64,000 nt of DNA from Bacteroidota bacterium (GCA_016721435.1 JADKIC010000008.1:71457-135456), one strand, 5' to 3'. Positions 28,367 to 37,684 are shown, numbered from the stretch's first letter. Notes: generated from the sequence alone by a model not told the origin. Numbers and translations are program-made.

Positions 28367-29314
28367 ATGGAAAATCAATTGACCGCGGAAGAAATTACTA
28401 AAAGAGAAATGGAGTTTGATGCAAAGATTGCGAAAGGGATTGTGGTGGAGCCAAAAGATTGGATGCCAGATCGTTATCGCAAGCAGTTGTTGCGGATGAT
28501 GTCCCAGCATGCACATTCTGAAGTGGTAGGTATGCTCCCTGAAGGGAATTGGTTAACCCGTGCTCCAAGCTTAATGCGGAAAGCCGTTTTGCTTGCTAAA
28601 ATTCAGGATGAAGCTGGTCATGGCCTCTATATCTATAGTGCCGCCGAAACGTTAGGAACCGATCGTGCAGAGATGATCGATCAATTGTTATCTGGTCATG
28701 CAAAATATTCCAGTATTTTTAATTATCCCACTTTGAATTGGGCAGATATGGGTGCTATTGGTTGGCTGGTGGATGGTGCTGCAATTGTGAATCAAACCGT
28801 TTTGGCAAAATGTTCCTATGGTCCCTATTCACGTGCAATGGTTCGAATTTGTAAAGAAGAAAATTTCCACAATAAACAAGGGTATCAAATCATGGCGTAT
28901 TTGATGAAAGGTACGAAAGAACAACAGGAAATGGCGCAGGATGCCATGAACCGTTTTTGGTGGCCTTCCTTGATGATGTTTGGTCCTCATGATACAAACT
29001 CTCCTAACTCCGGCGACTTGATGAAATGGAAAGTGAAACTGCAAACCAATGATGATTTACGTCAGCGATTCATTGATCGTACCGTTCCGCAGGCTGAAGC
29101 AATTGGTCTTAAAATTCCTGATCCGGATTTGAAGTGGAATCCGCAAACACGCCACTATGATTTCGGAGAGATTAACTGGGAAGAATTTAATAATGTGATT
29201 AAAGGAAATGGTCCTTGTAATCGCTTGCGAATGAAACAACGTCGCGATGCACACGAAAATGGTGCATGGGTAAGAAGTGCGGCCTTAGCCTATGCTGAGA
29301 AACATGGAAAATAG
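28367..29314 (+). CDS. paaA: 1,2-phenylacetyl-CoA epoxidase, catalytic subunit PaaA
   Basis: PaaA, the catalytic di-iron subunit of the multicomponent epoxidase that turns phenylacetyl-CoA into the ring-1,2-epoxide. It has 315 residues, the normal length. Ferritin-like di-iron ligands are visible as the EXXH motifs in KIQDEAGHGLY (near 82) and CKEENFHNKQ (near 165), and the C-terminal part carries the usual GLKIPDPDLKWN pattern. It starts the run paaA-paaB-paaC-paaD on the plus strand, divergent from the EPS operon with 216 bases between. No frameshift is seen in these four genes. The electron-transfer subunit PaaE is not in the window. Confidence 0.95.
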   Translation: MENQLTAEEITKREMEFDAKIAKGIVVEPKDWMPDRYRKQLLRMMSQHAHSEVVGMLPEGNWLTRAPSLMRKAVLLAKIQDEAGHGLYIYSAAETLGTDRAEMIDQLLSGHAKYSSIFNYPTLNWADMGAIGWLVDGAAIVNQTVLAKCSYGPYSRAMVRICKEENFHNKQGYQIMAYLMKGTKEQQEMAQDAMNRFWWPSLMMFGPHDTNSPNSGDLMKWKVKLQTNDDLRQRFIDRTVPQAEAIGLKIPDPDLKWNPQTRHYDFGEINWEEFNNVIKGNGPCNRLRMKQRRDAHENGAWVRSAALAYAEKHGK

Positions 29315-29408
29315 CAAGAACATTTTTTATGTGGCAACTGCAGTTTTTTAAACTGTAAATCCTGAAGATTAAATACGTAGTTATTAAAATAATTAATTAA
29401 GTTCTCTA

Positions 29409-29699
29409 ATGTCAAAATCACAAGAATGGCCTTCCTGGGAAGTGTTTACCCAGAATAAAAATGGTGAAGCACATGAACACGCAGGAAATGTGCATGCTCC
29501 CGATGCAGAAATTGCATTGATGAATGCAAGAGATGTATACGGACGCCGGCAGGAAGCAGTGAATATTTGGGTAGTTCCTTCAACGGCAATTACTGCATCA
29601 ACACCGGAAGATGTCGGTTCGTTTTTTGATCCTGCGAATGATAAAATGTACCGCTGGCCAAATTATTTCAAAACGCCGGATGGCATAAAACAAATCTGA
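29409..29699 (+). CDS. paaB: 1,2-phenylacetyl-CoA epoxidase subunit PaaB
   Basis: A 96-residue PaaB, the small subunit that bridges the PaaA-PaaC heterodimers of the epoxidase. It opens WPSWEVFTQNKNGEAHEHAG and has the typical HAPDAEIALMNARDVYGRR and VPSTAITASTPED motifs. It lies 94 bases after paaA, and its stop shares one base with the paaC ATG (TGATG at 29697-29701), so translation is coupled. It has no catalytic residues of its own in known members. Confidence 0.95.
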   Translation: MSKSQEWPSWEVFTQNKNGEAHEHAGNVHAPDAEIALMNARDVYGRRQEAVNIWVVPSTAITASTPEDVGSFFDPANDKMYRWPNYFKTPDGIKQI

Positions 29700-30460
29700 T
29701 GACACAACAGGAAGCACTCTTTAATTATTCCCTGCGCTTAGGCGATAACGCGCTTGTTCTTGCTCAACGTCTTTGTGAATGGTGTGGGCATGGACCTGTA
29801 TTGGAAGAGGATATTGCCATGAGTAATATGGGGCTGGATCTCATCGGACAGTCAAGAGGATTTTACTCCTATGCGGCATTGGTGGAAGGTAAGGACAGAA
29901 CAGAAGATGATTTGGCCTTTTTACGGAATGAGCGTGAGTTTTTTAACAGATGTATGGTCGAGCAACCCAATTATGATTTTGCTGCAACAATGATGCGCTC
30001 TTTTCTTTATGGTTGTTTATCCTATCTCCAATTCAGAGCGCTTACCAAGAGCACTGACAATACTATCGCCGGACTCGCAGAAAAATCATTGAAAGAAGTC
30101 ACCTATCACGTTCGTCATTCCAGCGATTGGGTAATTCGTTTGGGTGATGGTACTGATGAAAGCCATCAAAAAGCACAAACCGCTTTGGATGAATTATGGC
30201 ATTTCACCAATGAGCTTTTTGAAATGGATGAATCCGATGAAGTGCTTATAAAAGCCGGAATAGCCTGTGATCTTGCAGCTTTGCGAAATGAATGGAATGC
30301 CATGATTGATGAAGTCTTACTAAAGGCTACCCTTATTAAACCTTCTGAATCAGGGTATCAATCTAAAGGTGGAATGAAGGGTATGCATACCGAACATTTG
30401 GGTCATCTCCTCTCTGAAATGCAGTTCCTCCCAAGAGCATATCCGGATGCGAAATGGTAA
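29699..30460 (+). CDS. paaC: 1,2-phenylacetyl-CoA epoxidase subunit PaaC
   Basis: PaaC, the structural ferritin-like subunit that forms a heterodimer with PaaA; 253 residues, the normal length. Family patterns include LRLGDNALVLAQRLCEWCGHGP at the start, MGLDLIGQSRGFYSYAA, and VTYHVRHSSDWVIRLGDGTDES near residue 135. In characterised systems PaaC lacks a working di-iron site and supports the complex. The gene is fused in translation to paaB by a one-base overlap and followed after 18 bases by paaD. Confidence 0.95.
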   Translation: MTQQEALFNYSLRLGDNALVLAQRLCEWCGHGPVLEEDIAMSNMGLDLIGQSRGFYSYAALVEGKDRTEDDLAFLRNEREFFNRCMVEQPNYDFAATMMRSFLYGCLSYLQFRALTKSTDNTIAGLAEKSLKEVTYHVRHSSDWVIRLGDGTDESHQKAQTALDELWHFTNELFEMDESDEVLIKAGIACDLAALRNEWNAMIDEVLLKATLIKPSESGYQSKGGMKGMHTEHLGHLLSEMQFLPRAYPDAKW

Positions 30461-30478
30461 GTTTATCGCTGTTGAATT

Positions 30479-30982
30479 ATGAATAGCCCCTTGACGGTTG
30501 AGGTTAAGGAAATATGGTCTGCTTTAAACAGTATTCCTGATCCTGAAGTTCCCGCTATTAATATTGTAGAATTGGGTGTTGTTAGAGATGTGGCAGTAGA
30601 TGGCAAAAGAGTGAAGGTGACCATGACGCCAACTTATAGTGGATGCCCGGCGATGAAAACAATGGAAATGGCAGTGCAGGAGTTAATGGTGGAAATGGGC
30701 TATGAGGTAGAAATTGTAATCGTTTATAAACCGGCCTGGACCACCGAATGGATGTCGGAGGAAACAAAGGAAAAGTTGAAAGTATACGGAATTGCACCTC
30801 CTCCCAAATTGACATTCGAACATTTGCATCCTTTTTCCTCTCCAAAAAATGTTGAAATAAAATGTCCGTTTTGCGAAAGTAACAACACGAAACTCACCAG
30901 CCAGTTTGGGTCAACTGCATGTAAATCCCTTTATTTCTGCGAGGGCTGTCACCAACCTTTTGAGTTGTTTAAGTGTCATTGA
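30479..30982 (+). CDS. paaD: Phenylacetyl-CoA epoxidase maturation protein PaaD
   Basis: PaaD, a MIP18/DUF59-family protein thought to help metal-cluster assembly of the epoxidase system. The N-terminal 100 residues have SIPDPEVPAINIVELGVVR and MTPTYSGCPAMKTMEM, with the family's conserved cysteine. The C-terminus is a zinc-ribbon: CPFCES near residue 125 and CEGCHQPF near 155, four cysteines in two pairs. At 167 residues it has the normal length. It is the last plus-strand gene of this block; paaE, its usual neighbour, is missing and a leftward gene follows instead. Confidence 0.93.
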   Translation: MNSPLTVEVKEIWSALNSIPDPEVPAINIVELGVVRDVAVDGKRVKVTMTPTYSGCPAMKTMEMAVQELMVEMGYEVEIVIVYKPAWTTEWMSEETKEKLKVYGIAPPPKLTFEHLHPFSSPKNVEIKCPFCESNNTKLTSQFGSTACKSLYFCEGCHQPFELFKCH

Positions 30983-31024
30983 TTTTCATAAGGTTAACAG
31001 CACTGTAATTATGCAAAATTTTTT

Positions 31025-31618
31025 TTATTCTGAAATCAGATTTCCGCTGATCAACTTCCCATCTTTATAAACGACCTTAATATGAAGGAAGCCCTTGTCT
31101 TGAAAAAGCGTTTTCTAGGATAAAAAATTTTCTTTGGTAATGTTCCTGTAAATTAATCTTCCTGCATAATTAAAAATAGAGATTTCACAGGACTCTCTTT
31201 TTTCATTGGGAAACCGAATGGTGCAGGCTGTGCATGGATTTGGTGATATTTGAAGCTTCCCTTTTTCGTAAAAGTAGAACAGAATCTGTTTTTCCTCTGA
31301 AAATAAATTGAGAGAACCCACTTCAAGACGATAATAGTTGATCCGGTTTTTTTCGGGCGTTTTATCAATATACAGGTACGATTCATCCCCGGAAGGACTT
31401 CCGCATACGCCCGGAAACTCATAAAGCGTTGCGTAATTCATTCCGTCTACCGAGCGCTGAACCCTGCCTCCGCTACATTGTATCCCTCCTTTCACTGTAA
31501 AAAAAAGCGCGACCTCATTTTGTTGTTGTTGAACAGAAAAAAAACTGAAAATACTATCTCCTTGCCCAAAGCTCTGAAGAGTCAGGAACGAAAACAGAAA
31601 TAGGAGGTATGCTTTCAC
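31025..31618 (-). CDS. Secreted protein with T9SS type A sorting domain, two frameshifts
   Basis: A small exported protein of about 198 residues. The start is placed at GTG 31618 (VKAYLLFLFSFLTLQSFGQ, a signal peptide), because the region upstream holds the icd terminator. The centre is a beta-rich domain with paired cysteines (GGIQCSGGRVQRS, GVCGSPSGDE). The end is a type A C-terminal sorting domain: ISPNPCTACTIRF, ISIFNYAGRLIYR, and, after joining breaks near 31121-31127 and 31098-31104, GFLHIKVVYKDGKLISGNLISE split over two frames. It would be exported by Sec and then by T9SS to the surface. Function is unknown. Confidence 0.65.
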
Positions 31619-31753
31619 AAGATGTTTTCGTTGGAGATTGAATGTAAATTTAGGACTTAAATCCCCTATAAACGGAATTCTATTTGTTAACGGAGATGAG
31701 TCGGTTTTATTTTTAAATAACTCACCATTTAGAAGTTTGAGCCATTTCAACAT

Positions 31754-31789
31754 GATAAAAGAAAAGGCCTTCCTCGCAGAAAGCCCTTT
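31754..31789 (-). terminator. Rho-independent-like terminator of icd
   Basis: On the minus strand an 11-base arm (AAAGGGCTTTC), a 5-base loop (TGCGA) and a matching arm (GGAAGGCCTTT, two imperfect positions) are followed by a T-rich stretch (TTTTCTTTTATC). It lies 26 bases beyond the icd stop codon. Confidence 0.65.
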
Positions 31790-31814
31790 CAAAGTATTGA
31801 ATAAATGCTAGTGA

Positions 31815-33080
31815 TTACATGTTGGCAATAATCTCCGTACCAAATTCAGAGCATTTCAACTTAGTAGCGCCCTTCATCAAGCGTTCGAAATCATACGTGA
31901 CTCTTTTCTTTTTAATGCTGCGTTCTATCCCTTTTACAATTAATTTTCCTGCACGACCCCAACCCATATATTCCAGCATCATTACTCCTGAAAGAATAAC
32001 AGACGAGGGATTCACCATATCTTTTCCTGCATATTTAGGAGCTGTTCCATGGGTTGCTTCAAAAATAGCATGACCGGTTAAGTAGTTAATATTGGCTCCC
32101 GGTGCTATGCCAATTCCGCCTACTTGTGCGGCAAGAGCATCAGAAATATAATCTCCGTTGAGGTTGAGAGTAGCAATAAGATCATACTCTGAAGGTCGCA
32201 GTAAGATTTGCTGAAGGAACGCGTCGGCAATGACATCCTTTACGATTAATTTCCCGTTTGCAATGGCATCACTCTGTGCTTTGTTGGCGGCTTCTTCACC
32301 GCTATTCGCCTTAATCATATCGTATTGCACCCAGGTGAAAACACGATCGCCATATTCACGCTCAGCCAAAGCATAGCCCCAGTCTTTAAATTTACCTTCC
32401 GTAAACTTCATGATGTTCCCCTTGTGAACCAGGGTTAGCGATTTATGATTATACTGAAAAGCATGTTCTAGTGCTGCTCTTACCAATCGCTCTGTGCCTT
32501 CTAAAGAAACAGGCTTTACACCAATAGAGGAGGTTTTTGGGAAACGGATTTTCTTTACGCCCATTTCATTCTCCAAAAAGTTGATCATTTTATCCGCCTC
32601 CGGTGATCCTGACATGAATTCTATTCCCGCATAAATATCTTCCGTATTCTCACGGAAGATGGTCATATTGACTAACCCCGGCTCCTTGACAGGACTAGGA
32701 ACTCCCTTAAACCAGCGTACAGGTCGAATGCAGGCGTAAAGATCCAGTTGCTGGCGTAGCGCGACATTTAAAGAACGAATTCCGCCGCCTACAGGAGTAG
32801 TGAGAGGTCCTTTGATCGCAACTTTATATTCTGTAATTAAATCTAATGTTTCTTGCGGCAACCAATTGCCTGTTTTGTTAAAGGCTTTTTCTCCTGCTAA
32901 AACTTCCTTCCAGATAATTTTTTTCTTACCCTTAAAGGCTTTTTCTACCGCAGCGTCTAGTACCCTAACTGATGATGCCCAGATGTCGGCACCTGTACCG
33001 TCGCCTTCAATAAATGGGATGATGGGATCGTTGGGAACTTTTAATTTGCCATTTTTTATGGTTATTTTGGAACCTGTCAT
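31815..33080 (-). CDS. icd: NADP-dependent isocitrate dehydrogenase
   Basis: Decarboxylating isocitrate dehydrogenase of the TCA cycle, 421 residues, close to the 416 of the E. coli enzyme. The substrate-binding loop GGGIRSLNVALRQQLDLYACIRP holds the regulatory serine, asparagine and arginines. NADP rather than NAD use is supported by HGTAPKYAGKDMVNPSS, with the Lys-Tyr pair that contacts the 2'-phosphate. YAGIEF and HKGNIMKFTEG are further catalytic-region motifs. The frame is intact. It stands alone on the minus strand between the two halves of the paa genes; a hairpin terminator follows it. A TACTTTCG box near 33123-33130, one mismatch from -7 consensus, may be its promoter. Confidence 0.94.
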   Translation of the reverse strand: MTGSKITIKNGKLKVPNDPIIPFIEGDGTGADIWASSVRVLDAAVEKAFKGKKKIIWKEVLAGEKAFNKTGNWLPQETLDLITEYKVAIKGPLTTPVGGGIRSLNVALRQQLDLYACIRPVRWFKGVPSPVKEPGLVNMTIFRENTEDIYAGIEFMSGSPEADKMINFLENEMGVKKIRFPKTSSIGVKPVSLEGTERLVRAALEHAFQYNHKSLTLVHKGNIMKFTEGKFKDWGYALAEREYGDRVFTWVQYDMIKANSGEEAANKAQSDAIANGKLIVKDVIADAFLQQILLRPSEYDLIATLNLNGDYISDALAAQVGGIGIAPGANINYLTGHAIFEATHGTAPKYAGKDMVNPSSVILSGVMMLEYMGWGRAGKLIVKGIERSIKKKRVTYDFERLMKGATKLKCSEFGTEIIANM

Positions 33081-33336
33081 TGTTGCTTATTAATTTATAC
33101 TGTTTTTTATTCCTTTATCTAGTGCGAAAGTAAGAAGGGGATTGCTCATAAAAAAGGACGAAGTCGCTTATTCTTGCTTCTTTTTCTACAATGTATAATA
33201 TTGTTTTATAGAGGTTTAAGTCATTATTTTTAATAGCTTTAGCGATAGATTTGCCGGGTTGGAATCACTTCTTTACTTAGTCCGGAACTTTTAGCCTCTT
33301 GCTATTCGCTATTTTCGCGTTAAAATAATTCAAAAC

Positions 33337-34113
33337 ATGAGCACTATTCTTGCTTCAACAATAGAAGGCGTTCGTTTGCTTTCTCTCAACCGCCCCGACA
33401 AGTTTAATAGTTTTAATAAGGAAATGGCTGTTCAACTTCAAAATGAACTTGACCTGGTGGCAGCTGATCCGGAGATTAGAGCGGTTCTCATTACCGGTGA
33501 GGGAAAAGCATTTTCTGCCGGACAAGATCTTTCAGAGGCGATTGATCCCGATGGTCCGGGAATTCCGACGATAGTTCGCGAACATTATAACCCTATTTTG
33601 CAAAAAATAAGGGCTTTGGAGAAGCCTATAGTATGTGCAGTGAATGGCGTAGCAGCCGGGGCAGGTGCAAATATTGCGCTGGCCTGCGATATCGTAATAG
33701 CAGCCTCATCTGCTTCTTTTATTCAGGCATTTAGTAATATCGGATTAGTTCCTGATTCAGGCGGGTCTTTTTTTCTTCCACGCTTGATTGGTTTTCAACG
33801 TGCATCTGCATTAATGATGTTGGGAGATAAAGTTTCAGCACAGGATGCTTTGCAAATGGGGATGCTGTATAAAGTGGTGGCGGATGAATTGTTGAAAGAG
33901 GAGGCGATGAAGATTGCAGCAACATTAAGTAAAATGCCTACTAAAGGTATCGGCTATACGAAATTACTCCTGAACGAATCGTTATCGAATGATTTTTTTA
34001 CGCAGTTGAATCGGGAAGAGAAATACCAGCAACTCGCCGGGGAAACCGCCGATTATAAAGAAGGAGTGGATGCATTTCTTGAAAAGAGAAAGCCGGTCTT
34101 TAAAGGAAATTAA
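33337..34113 (+). CDS. paaG: Enoyl-CoA hydratase/isomerase, ring-1,2-epoxyphenylacetyl-CoA isomerase PaaG
   Basis: A crotonase-fold enzyme of 258 residues that isomerises the ring epoxide of phenylacetyl-CoA to the oxepin form. The oxyanion-hole motifs are GKAFSAGQDLSE (near 60) and VNGVAAGAGANIALACD (near 105). The catalytic aspartate expected of PaaG is in IGLVPDSGG (near 137), where ordinary hydratases have glutamate further on. This and the neighbours (paaH, paaI, paaJ) support PaaG rather than a general hydratase. It heads the second paa run, 24 bases before paaH. Confidence 0.88.
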   Translation: MSTILASTIEGVRLLSLNRPDKFNSFNKEMAVQLQNELDLVAADPEIRAVLITGEGKAFSAGQDLSEAIDPDGPGIPTIVREHYNPILQKIRALEKPIVCAVNGVAAGAGANIALACDIVIAASSASFIQAFSNIGLVPDSGGSFFLPRLIGFQRASALMMLGDKVSAQDALQMGMLYKVVADELLKEEAMKIAATLSKMPTKGIGYTKLLLNESLSNDFFTQLNREEKYQQLAGETADYKEGVDAFLEKRKPVFKGN

Positions 34114-34137
34114 TTTCATAAGTTTGAAGGAAGTCCA

Positions 34138-35307
34138 ATGTCAAATCTAAATTCAATAGTCGCCATCGCCGGATCTGGAGCAATGGGCGCAGGAATAGCT
34201 CAAGTGGCCTCAATGGCAGGGCATACAGTAATGCTCTATGATACCAATGGGGAAGTCATTGAAAAAGCATTGGTTGGAATCGCTTCTTCCCTTGAAAAGT
34301 TAGTAGCAAAAGGCAAGTTAGCGGAAAGAGCAGCACTTGATATCAGACAACGTATAATTCCTGCATCTTCACTTTCCGAACCGCAGGGCGCGTCATTATT
34401 TATTGAGGCTATTGTTGAAAAATTGGCAGTGAAAAGTCAGTTGTTTGCGGCGGTAGAGGAGGTGTTGATTGAAGATGCCATTCTGGCTTCGAATACATCC
34501 TCTTTATCCATTACGGCTATTGCTTCATCCTGCAAAAAACCGGAACGTGTAATTGGTCTTCATTTTTTTAATCCAGCGGTTTTAATGCCATTGGTGGAAG
34601 TGATTACGGCACTACAGACGAACGCTATTAGCCCGACAAAATGTTTGGATGTGATGCGTGCATGGGGAAAAGTGCCTGTCTTAGCGAAGGATACTCCCGG
34701 CTTTATTGTAAACCGCGTAGCCCGACCATTTTATGGGGAATCCCTGCGAATTTTGGAAGAGGGTATTGCAGATATCGCCACTATCGATTGGGCTTTGAAA
34801 ACTTTCGGCAACTTTCGAATGGGGCCTTTTGAATTGATGGACCTCATCGGCAATGATGTGAATTATGCGGTAACGGAAACTGTTTGGTCTCAAATGTATT
34901 TTGACCCTCGTTATAAGCCATCCTTGGTGCAAAAGAAAATGACCGAAGCAAAGAGGCTTGGTCGTAAATCCGGTAGAGGATATTATGATTATAGGGAAGA
35001 GGCAATACTTCTCGAACCTGTGAAAGATGAAGTATTGGGCAATGTAATTTTTATAAGAGTGCTCAGTATGTTAATTAATGAAGCAGTAGATGCATTGTAT
35101 TTAGGCGTGGCTACCAAGGAAGAATTGGACCTCGCCATGACTAAAGGTGTAAATTATCCGAAGGGTTTGTTAAAATGGGCGGATGAAATCGGATTAAATA
35201 CTGTATTGGATCACTTGAATCATTTGAATCAGGAGTATGGAGAAGATCGTTACCGGCCTTCTGTTCTTTTGAGAAAGATGGCGGATAAAAAGGAGAAGTT
35301 TTTCTAG
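34138..35307 (+). CDS. paaH: 3-hydroxyacyl-CoA dehydrogenase (PaaH)
   Basis: An NAD-dependent 3-hydroxyacyl-CoA dehydrogenase of 389 residues, assigned to oxidation of 3-hydroxyadipyl-CoA in phenylacetate breakdown because of its place. The Rossmann motif AGSGAMGAGIAQ is at the N-terminus; catalytic-region motifs are LASNTSSLSITAIA and GLHFFNPAVLMPLVEVI. The first C-terminal 3HCDH domain has DTPGFIVNRVARPF and a second copy runs to the end (MLINEAVDALYLGVATKEE). The gene follows paaG closely. Some bacterial PaaH proteins are longer; this one has the two C-terminal domains in compact form. Confidence 0.88.
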   Translation: MSNLNSIVAIAGSGAMGAGIAQVASMAGHTVMLYDTNGEVIEKALVGIASSLEKLVAKGKLAERAALDIRQRIIPASSLSEPQGASLFIEAIVEKLAVKSQLFAAVEEVLIEDAILASNTSSLSITAIASSCKKPERVIGLHFFNPAVLMPLVEVITALQTNAISPTKCLDVMRAWGKVPVLAKDTPGFIVNRVARPFYGESLRILEEGIADIATIDWALKTFGNFRMGPFELMDLIGNDVNYAVTETVWSQMYFDPRYKPSLVQKKMTEAKRLGRKSGRGYYDYREEAILLEPVKDEVLGNVIFIRVLSMLINEAVDALYLGVATKEELDLAMTKGVNYPKGLLKWADEIGLNTVLDHLNHLNQEYGEDRYRPSVLLRKMADKKEKFF

Positions 35308-35390
35308 AGGGATTGCTGCAGTAATACTACTTGGGAATCCTATAGTAAATGGAGTAGCCATTGTTGTGATAGCTAAGTAATTCTTTATTC

Positions 35391-35424
35391 TTTGATTTCT
35401 ATTTGCTGAATTTTTCTATCTTTA
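35391..35424 (+). promoter_or_regulatory. Candidate promoter of ogt
   Basis: TTTG at 35391-35394 and TATCTTTA at 35417-35424, 22 bases apart, fit the Bacteroidota pattern with one mismatch. The ATG of ogt follows 10 bases later. Confidence 0.3.
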
Positions 35425-35434
35425 ATCTGCAAAT

Positions 35435-35905
35435 ATGTACAGGACCACATTACAAACTCCGATAGGCGGGTTGAATATAGAAACCACGAACTGGTCGGTC
35501 ATTGCTGTATATTTTTCAAATCAGCCTTATGAGGAAAATACGGATCATCCCTTATTGAATGAAGCGCGTGCTCAACTGAAGGCATATTTTGAGCGTAAGA
35601 CAACTTCTTTTAATTTACCAATTGATCCTCCCGGCACCGTTTTTCAAAGATTAGTTTGGGAAGAAGTGATGAAGGTGCCTTTTGGCCAGACTATGAATTA
35701 TGCAAGGCTTGCCATCCGTTGCGGAGATGAGAAGAAGACGCGTGCGGTTGCTGCGGCCAATGCCGCAAATCCAATGGCCATCATCATCCCCTGTCACCGC
35801 ATTGTAGGAAGCAGTGGGCAACTGACAGGCTATGCCTGGGGCCTCGATCGCAAGGAATGGTTGCTTCACCTCGAACAACATCAAACACAGTATAGTTTAT
35901 TCTGA
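35435..35905 (+). CDS. ogt: Methylated-DNA--protein-cysteine S-methyltransferase
   Basis: A suicidal DNA-repair protein of 156 residues that moves alkyl groups from O6-alkylguanine to its own cysteine. The active-site motif IIPCHRIVG is near residue 113, and the helix-turn-helix region has the family pattern VPFGQTMNYARLA with AVAAANAANPMA. Its length suits the Ogt type without an Ada regulatory domain. It sits inside the second paa run between paaH and paaI, with a possible own promoter, so its link to phenylacetate use may be only positional. Confidence 0.92.
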   Translation: MYRTTLQTPIGGLNIETTNWSVIAVYFSNQPYEENTDHPLLNEARAQLKAYFERKTTSFNLPIDPPGTVFQRLVWEEVMKVPFGQTMNYARLAIRCGDEKKTRAVAAANAANPMAIIIPCHRIVGSSGQLTGYAWGLDRKEWLLHLEQHQTQYSLF

Positions 35906-35992
35906 TTTCCATGTATAATCGAATGATGTTTAATTCTGCTCTCGTGAAAGCGATTGCTCGCTATTGTTTATTTTTGCTCGAAATTGTTAAAG

Positions 35993-36427
35993 ATGGCAGA
36001 TGAAATAGATTTAGCATCCAAAGTTGTAAACCGTATGTTCGACCATGATTGGTTCAGTCAGTGGTTGGGTATCGAAAGAGTATTAGTTGCACCGGGAAAA
36101 TGTGTGCTCAAGATGACCATCAGGAAAGAAATGCTCAATGGTTTTTCTATCGCCCATGGTGGAATTACTTTTTCATTGGCCGATAGTGCATTGGCATTTG
36201 CTGCTAATTCTCATGGACAACGAAGTGTTTCTGTGGAAACTTCAATCTCTCACACGGAACCTTTGATGGAAAATGATGAGATTATTGCAACAGCCATTGA
36301 AATGAACAGATCAAATAAAATCGGTATCTATCAGGTGACTGTATCGAATCAACATGGCCGTACTGTTGCTTTGTTTAAAGGAACAGTGTACAGAACATCA
36401 AAAGATTGGTTTCCTTCAGGGGAATAA
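35993..36427 (+). CDS. paaI: Hotdog-fold thioesterase PaaI
   Basis: A hotdog-fold acyl-CoA thioesterase of about 144 residues, the PaaI type that releases CoA from stalled ring-hydroxylated phenylacetyl-CoA. The signature is AHGGITFSLADSALAFAANS, with the catalytic-region HGG and the conserved aspartate. The start is placed at MADEIDLAS (35993); an upstream in-frame ATG at 35954 would add 13 unlikely residues. It stands between ogt and paaJ in the second paa run. Confidence 0.9.
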   Translation: MADEIDLASKVVNRMFDHDWFSQWLGIERVLVAPGKCVLKMTIRKEMLNGFSIAHGGITFSLADSALAFAANSHGQRSVSVETSISHTEPLMENDEIIATAIEMNRSNKIGIYQVTVSNQHGRTVALFKGTVYRTSKDWFPSGE

Positions 36428-36482
36428 ACGAGATCATTATAAAGTCAGACTATTTCAATTAATCAGATAACATCGAATAAAA

Positions 36483-37684
36483 ATGAATGCATATATTGTA
36501 TCGGGGGTAAGAACAGCCATAGGAAATTTTGCAGGAACATTAGCTGCTGTGCGTGCGGATGATTTAGCAGCACATGTGTTAAAATCTTTATTGGAGAAAA
36601 ATAACAGTCTCGATCCCAAATGCATCGATGATGTTATTATGGGCTGTGCAAATCAAGCTGGAGAAGACAATAGAAATGTGGCTAGAATGTCTCTGTTGCT
36701 CGCAGGTTATCCGGTAAGTGTTCCCGGTGAAACGGTTAACAGACTTTGTGCTTCCGGCTTATCTGCTGTTGCCTCTGCTGCCCGTATGATAAAATCTGCA
36801 GAAGCTGATATTGTCATTGCAGGAGGTGTAGAGAATATGACCCGTGGTCCATGGGTCATGTCAAAAACAAGTACGCCTTATGGTCGTGATGCGCAGTTGT
36901 TCGATTCGAGTTTTGGCTGGCGTTTTGTGAACCCGCTGATGAAGGAGATGTATGGTGTGGAATCAATGGGTGATACGGCAGAGAATGTCGCAGTCAGAGA
37001 TCATGTTAGTCGGGAAGATCAGGATAAGTTCGCACTTCGTTCACAAGAGAAGGCGAATAATGCGCAATCTTCCGGTCGTCTCGCTCAGGAAATTGTACCC
37101 CTTTTAATACCTGCTAAGAAAGGAGATGCAATACTGTTTTCTTCTGACGAATTTATTAAACCGGCCACTACATTAGAGGGCTTGTCAAAACTTAAACCTG
37201 CTTTTCGTAAAGACGGTACCGTTACAGCCGGAAATGCATCCGGATTGAATGATGGAGCAGCAGCGATTTTACTTGCATCTGAAAAGGGCTTAAAATCCCA
37301 TGGACTTACTCCGCTCGCAAGAGTGGTTTCCGCAGCAGCCATCGGTGTTACTCCCGGGATCATGGGTATTGGTCCTGTTGAAGCGGCTAATAAAGCCTTG
37401 AAGTTAGCCGGTATGAGCTGGAATCAGATCGATATTATTGAATTGAACGAAGCGTTTGCTGCACAAAGTCTGGCTTGCATCAGAGCATGGGGATTTGGTG
37501 ATGATGATGAAAGAATAAATCCGAATGGTGGCGCCATTGCTATTGGTCACCCCTTAGGAATGAGTGGTGCCCGTATTTTAAATTCTGCAGCAATTGAATT
37601 GAAATTAAAAGGAAAAAAATTCGCGATGGTTTCCATGTGTGTGGAGTAGGACAGGGCTATGCCGTAATCATTGAGTCCTGCTAA
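36483..37684 (+). CDS. paaJ: Thiolase, 3-oxoadipyl-CoA thiolase type (PaaJ), one-base frameshift near the end
   Basis: A thiolase of about 400 residues assigned to the last step of phenylacetate breakdown (3-oxoadipyl-CoA to succinyl-CoA and acetyl-CoA). The nucleophile cysteine is in NRLCASGLSAVASAARM; the NEAFAAQSLA and GGAIAIGHPLGMSGARIL motifs carry the catalytic His. The frame stops early at 37649; one missing base at about 37639-37645 restores MC.GVGQGYAVIIESC, with the second catalytic cysteine, and a TAA at 37682-37684. So the indel is probably an error: without it the enzyme would lose that cysteine's surroundings. It converges with the kinase gene, 6 bases apart. Confidence 0.88.

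Noticed and set aside
31754..31792. Start of the T9SS cargo gene at 31792
   Set aside because: The icd terminator hairpin fills this stretch and the signal peptide begins later, at 31618.
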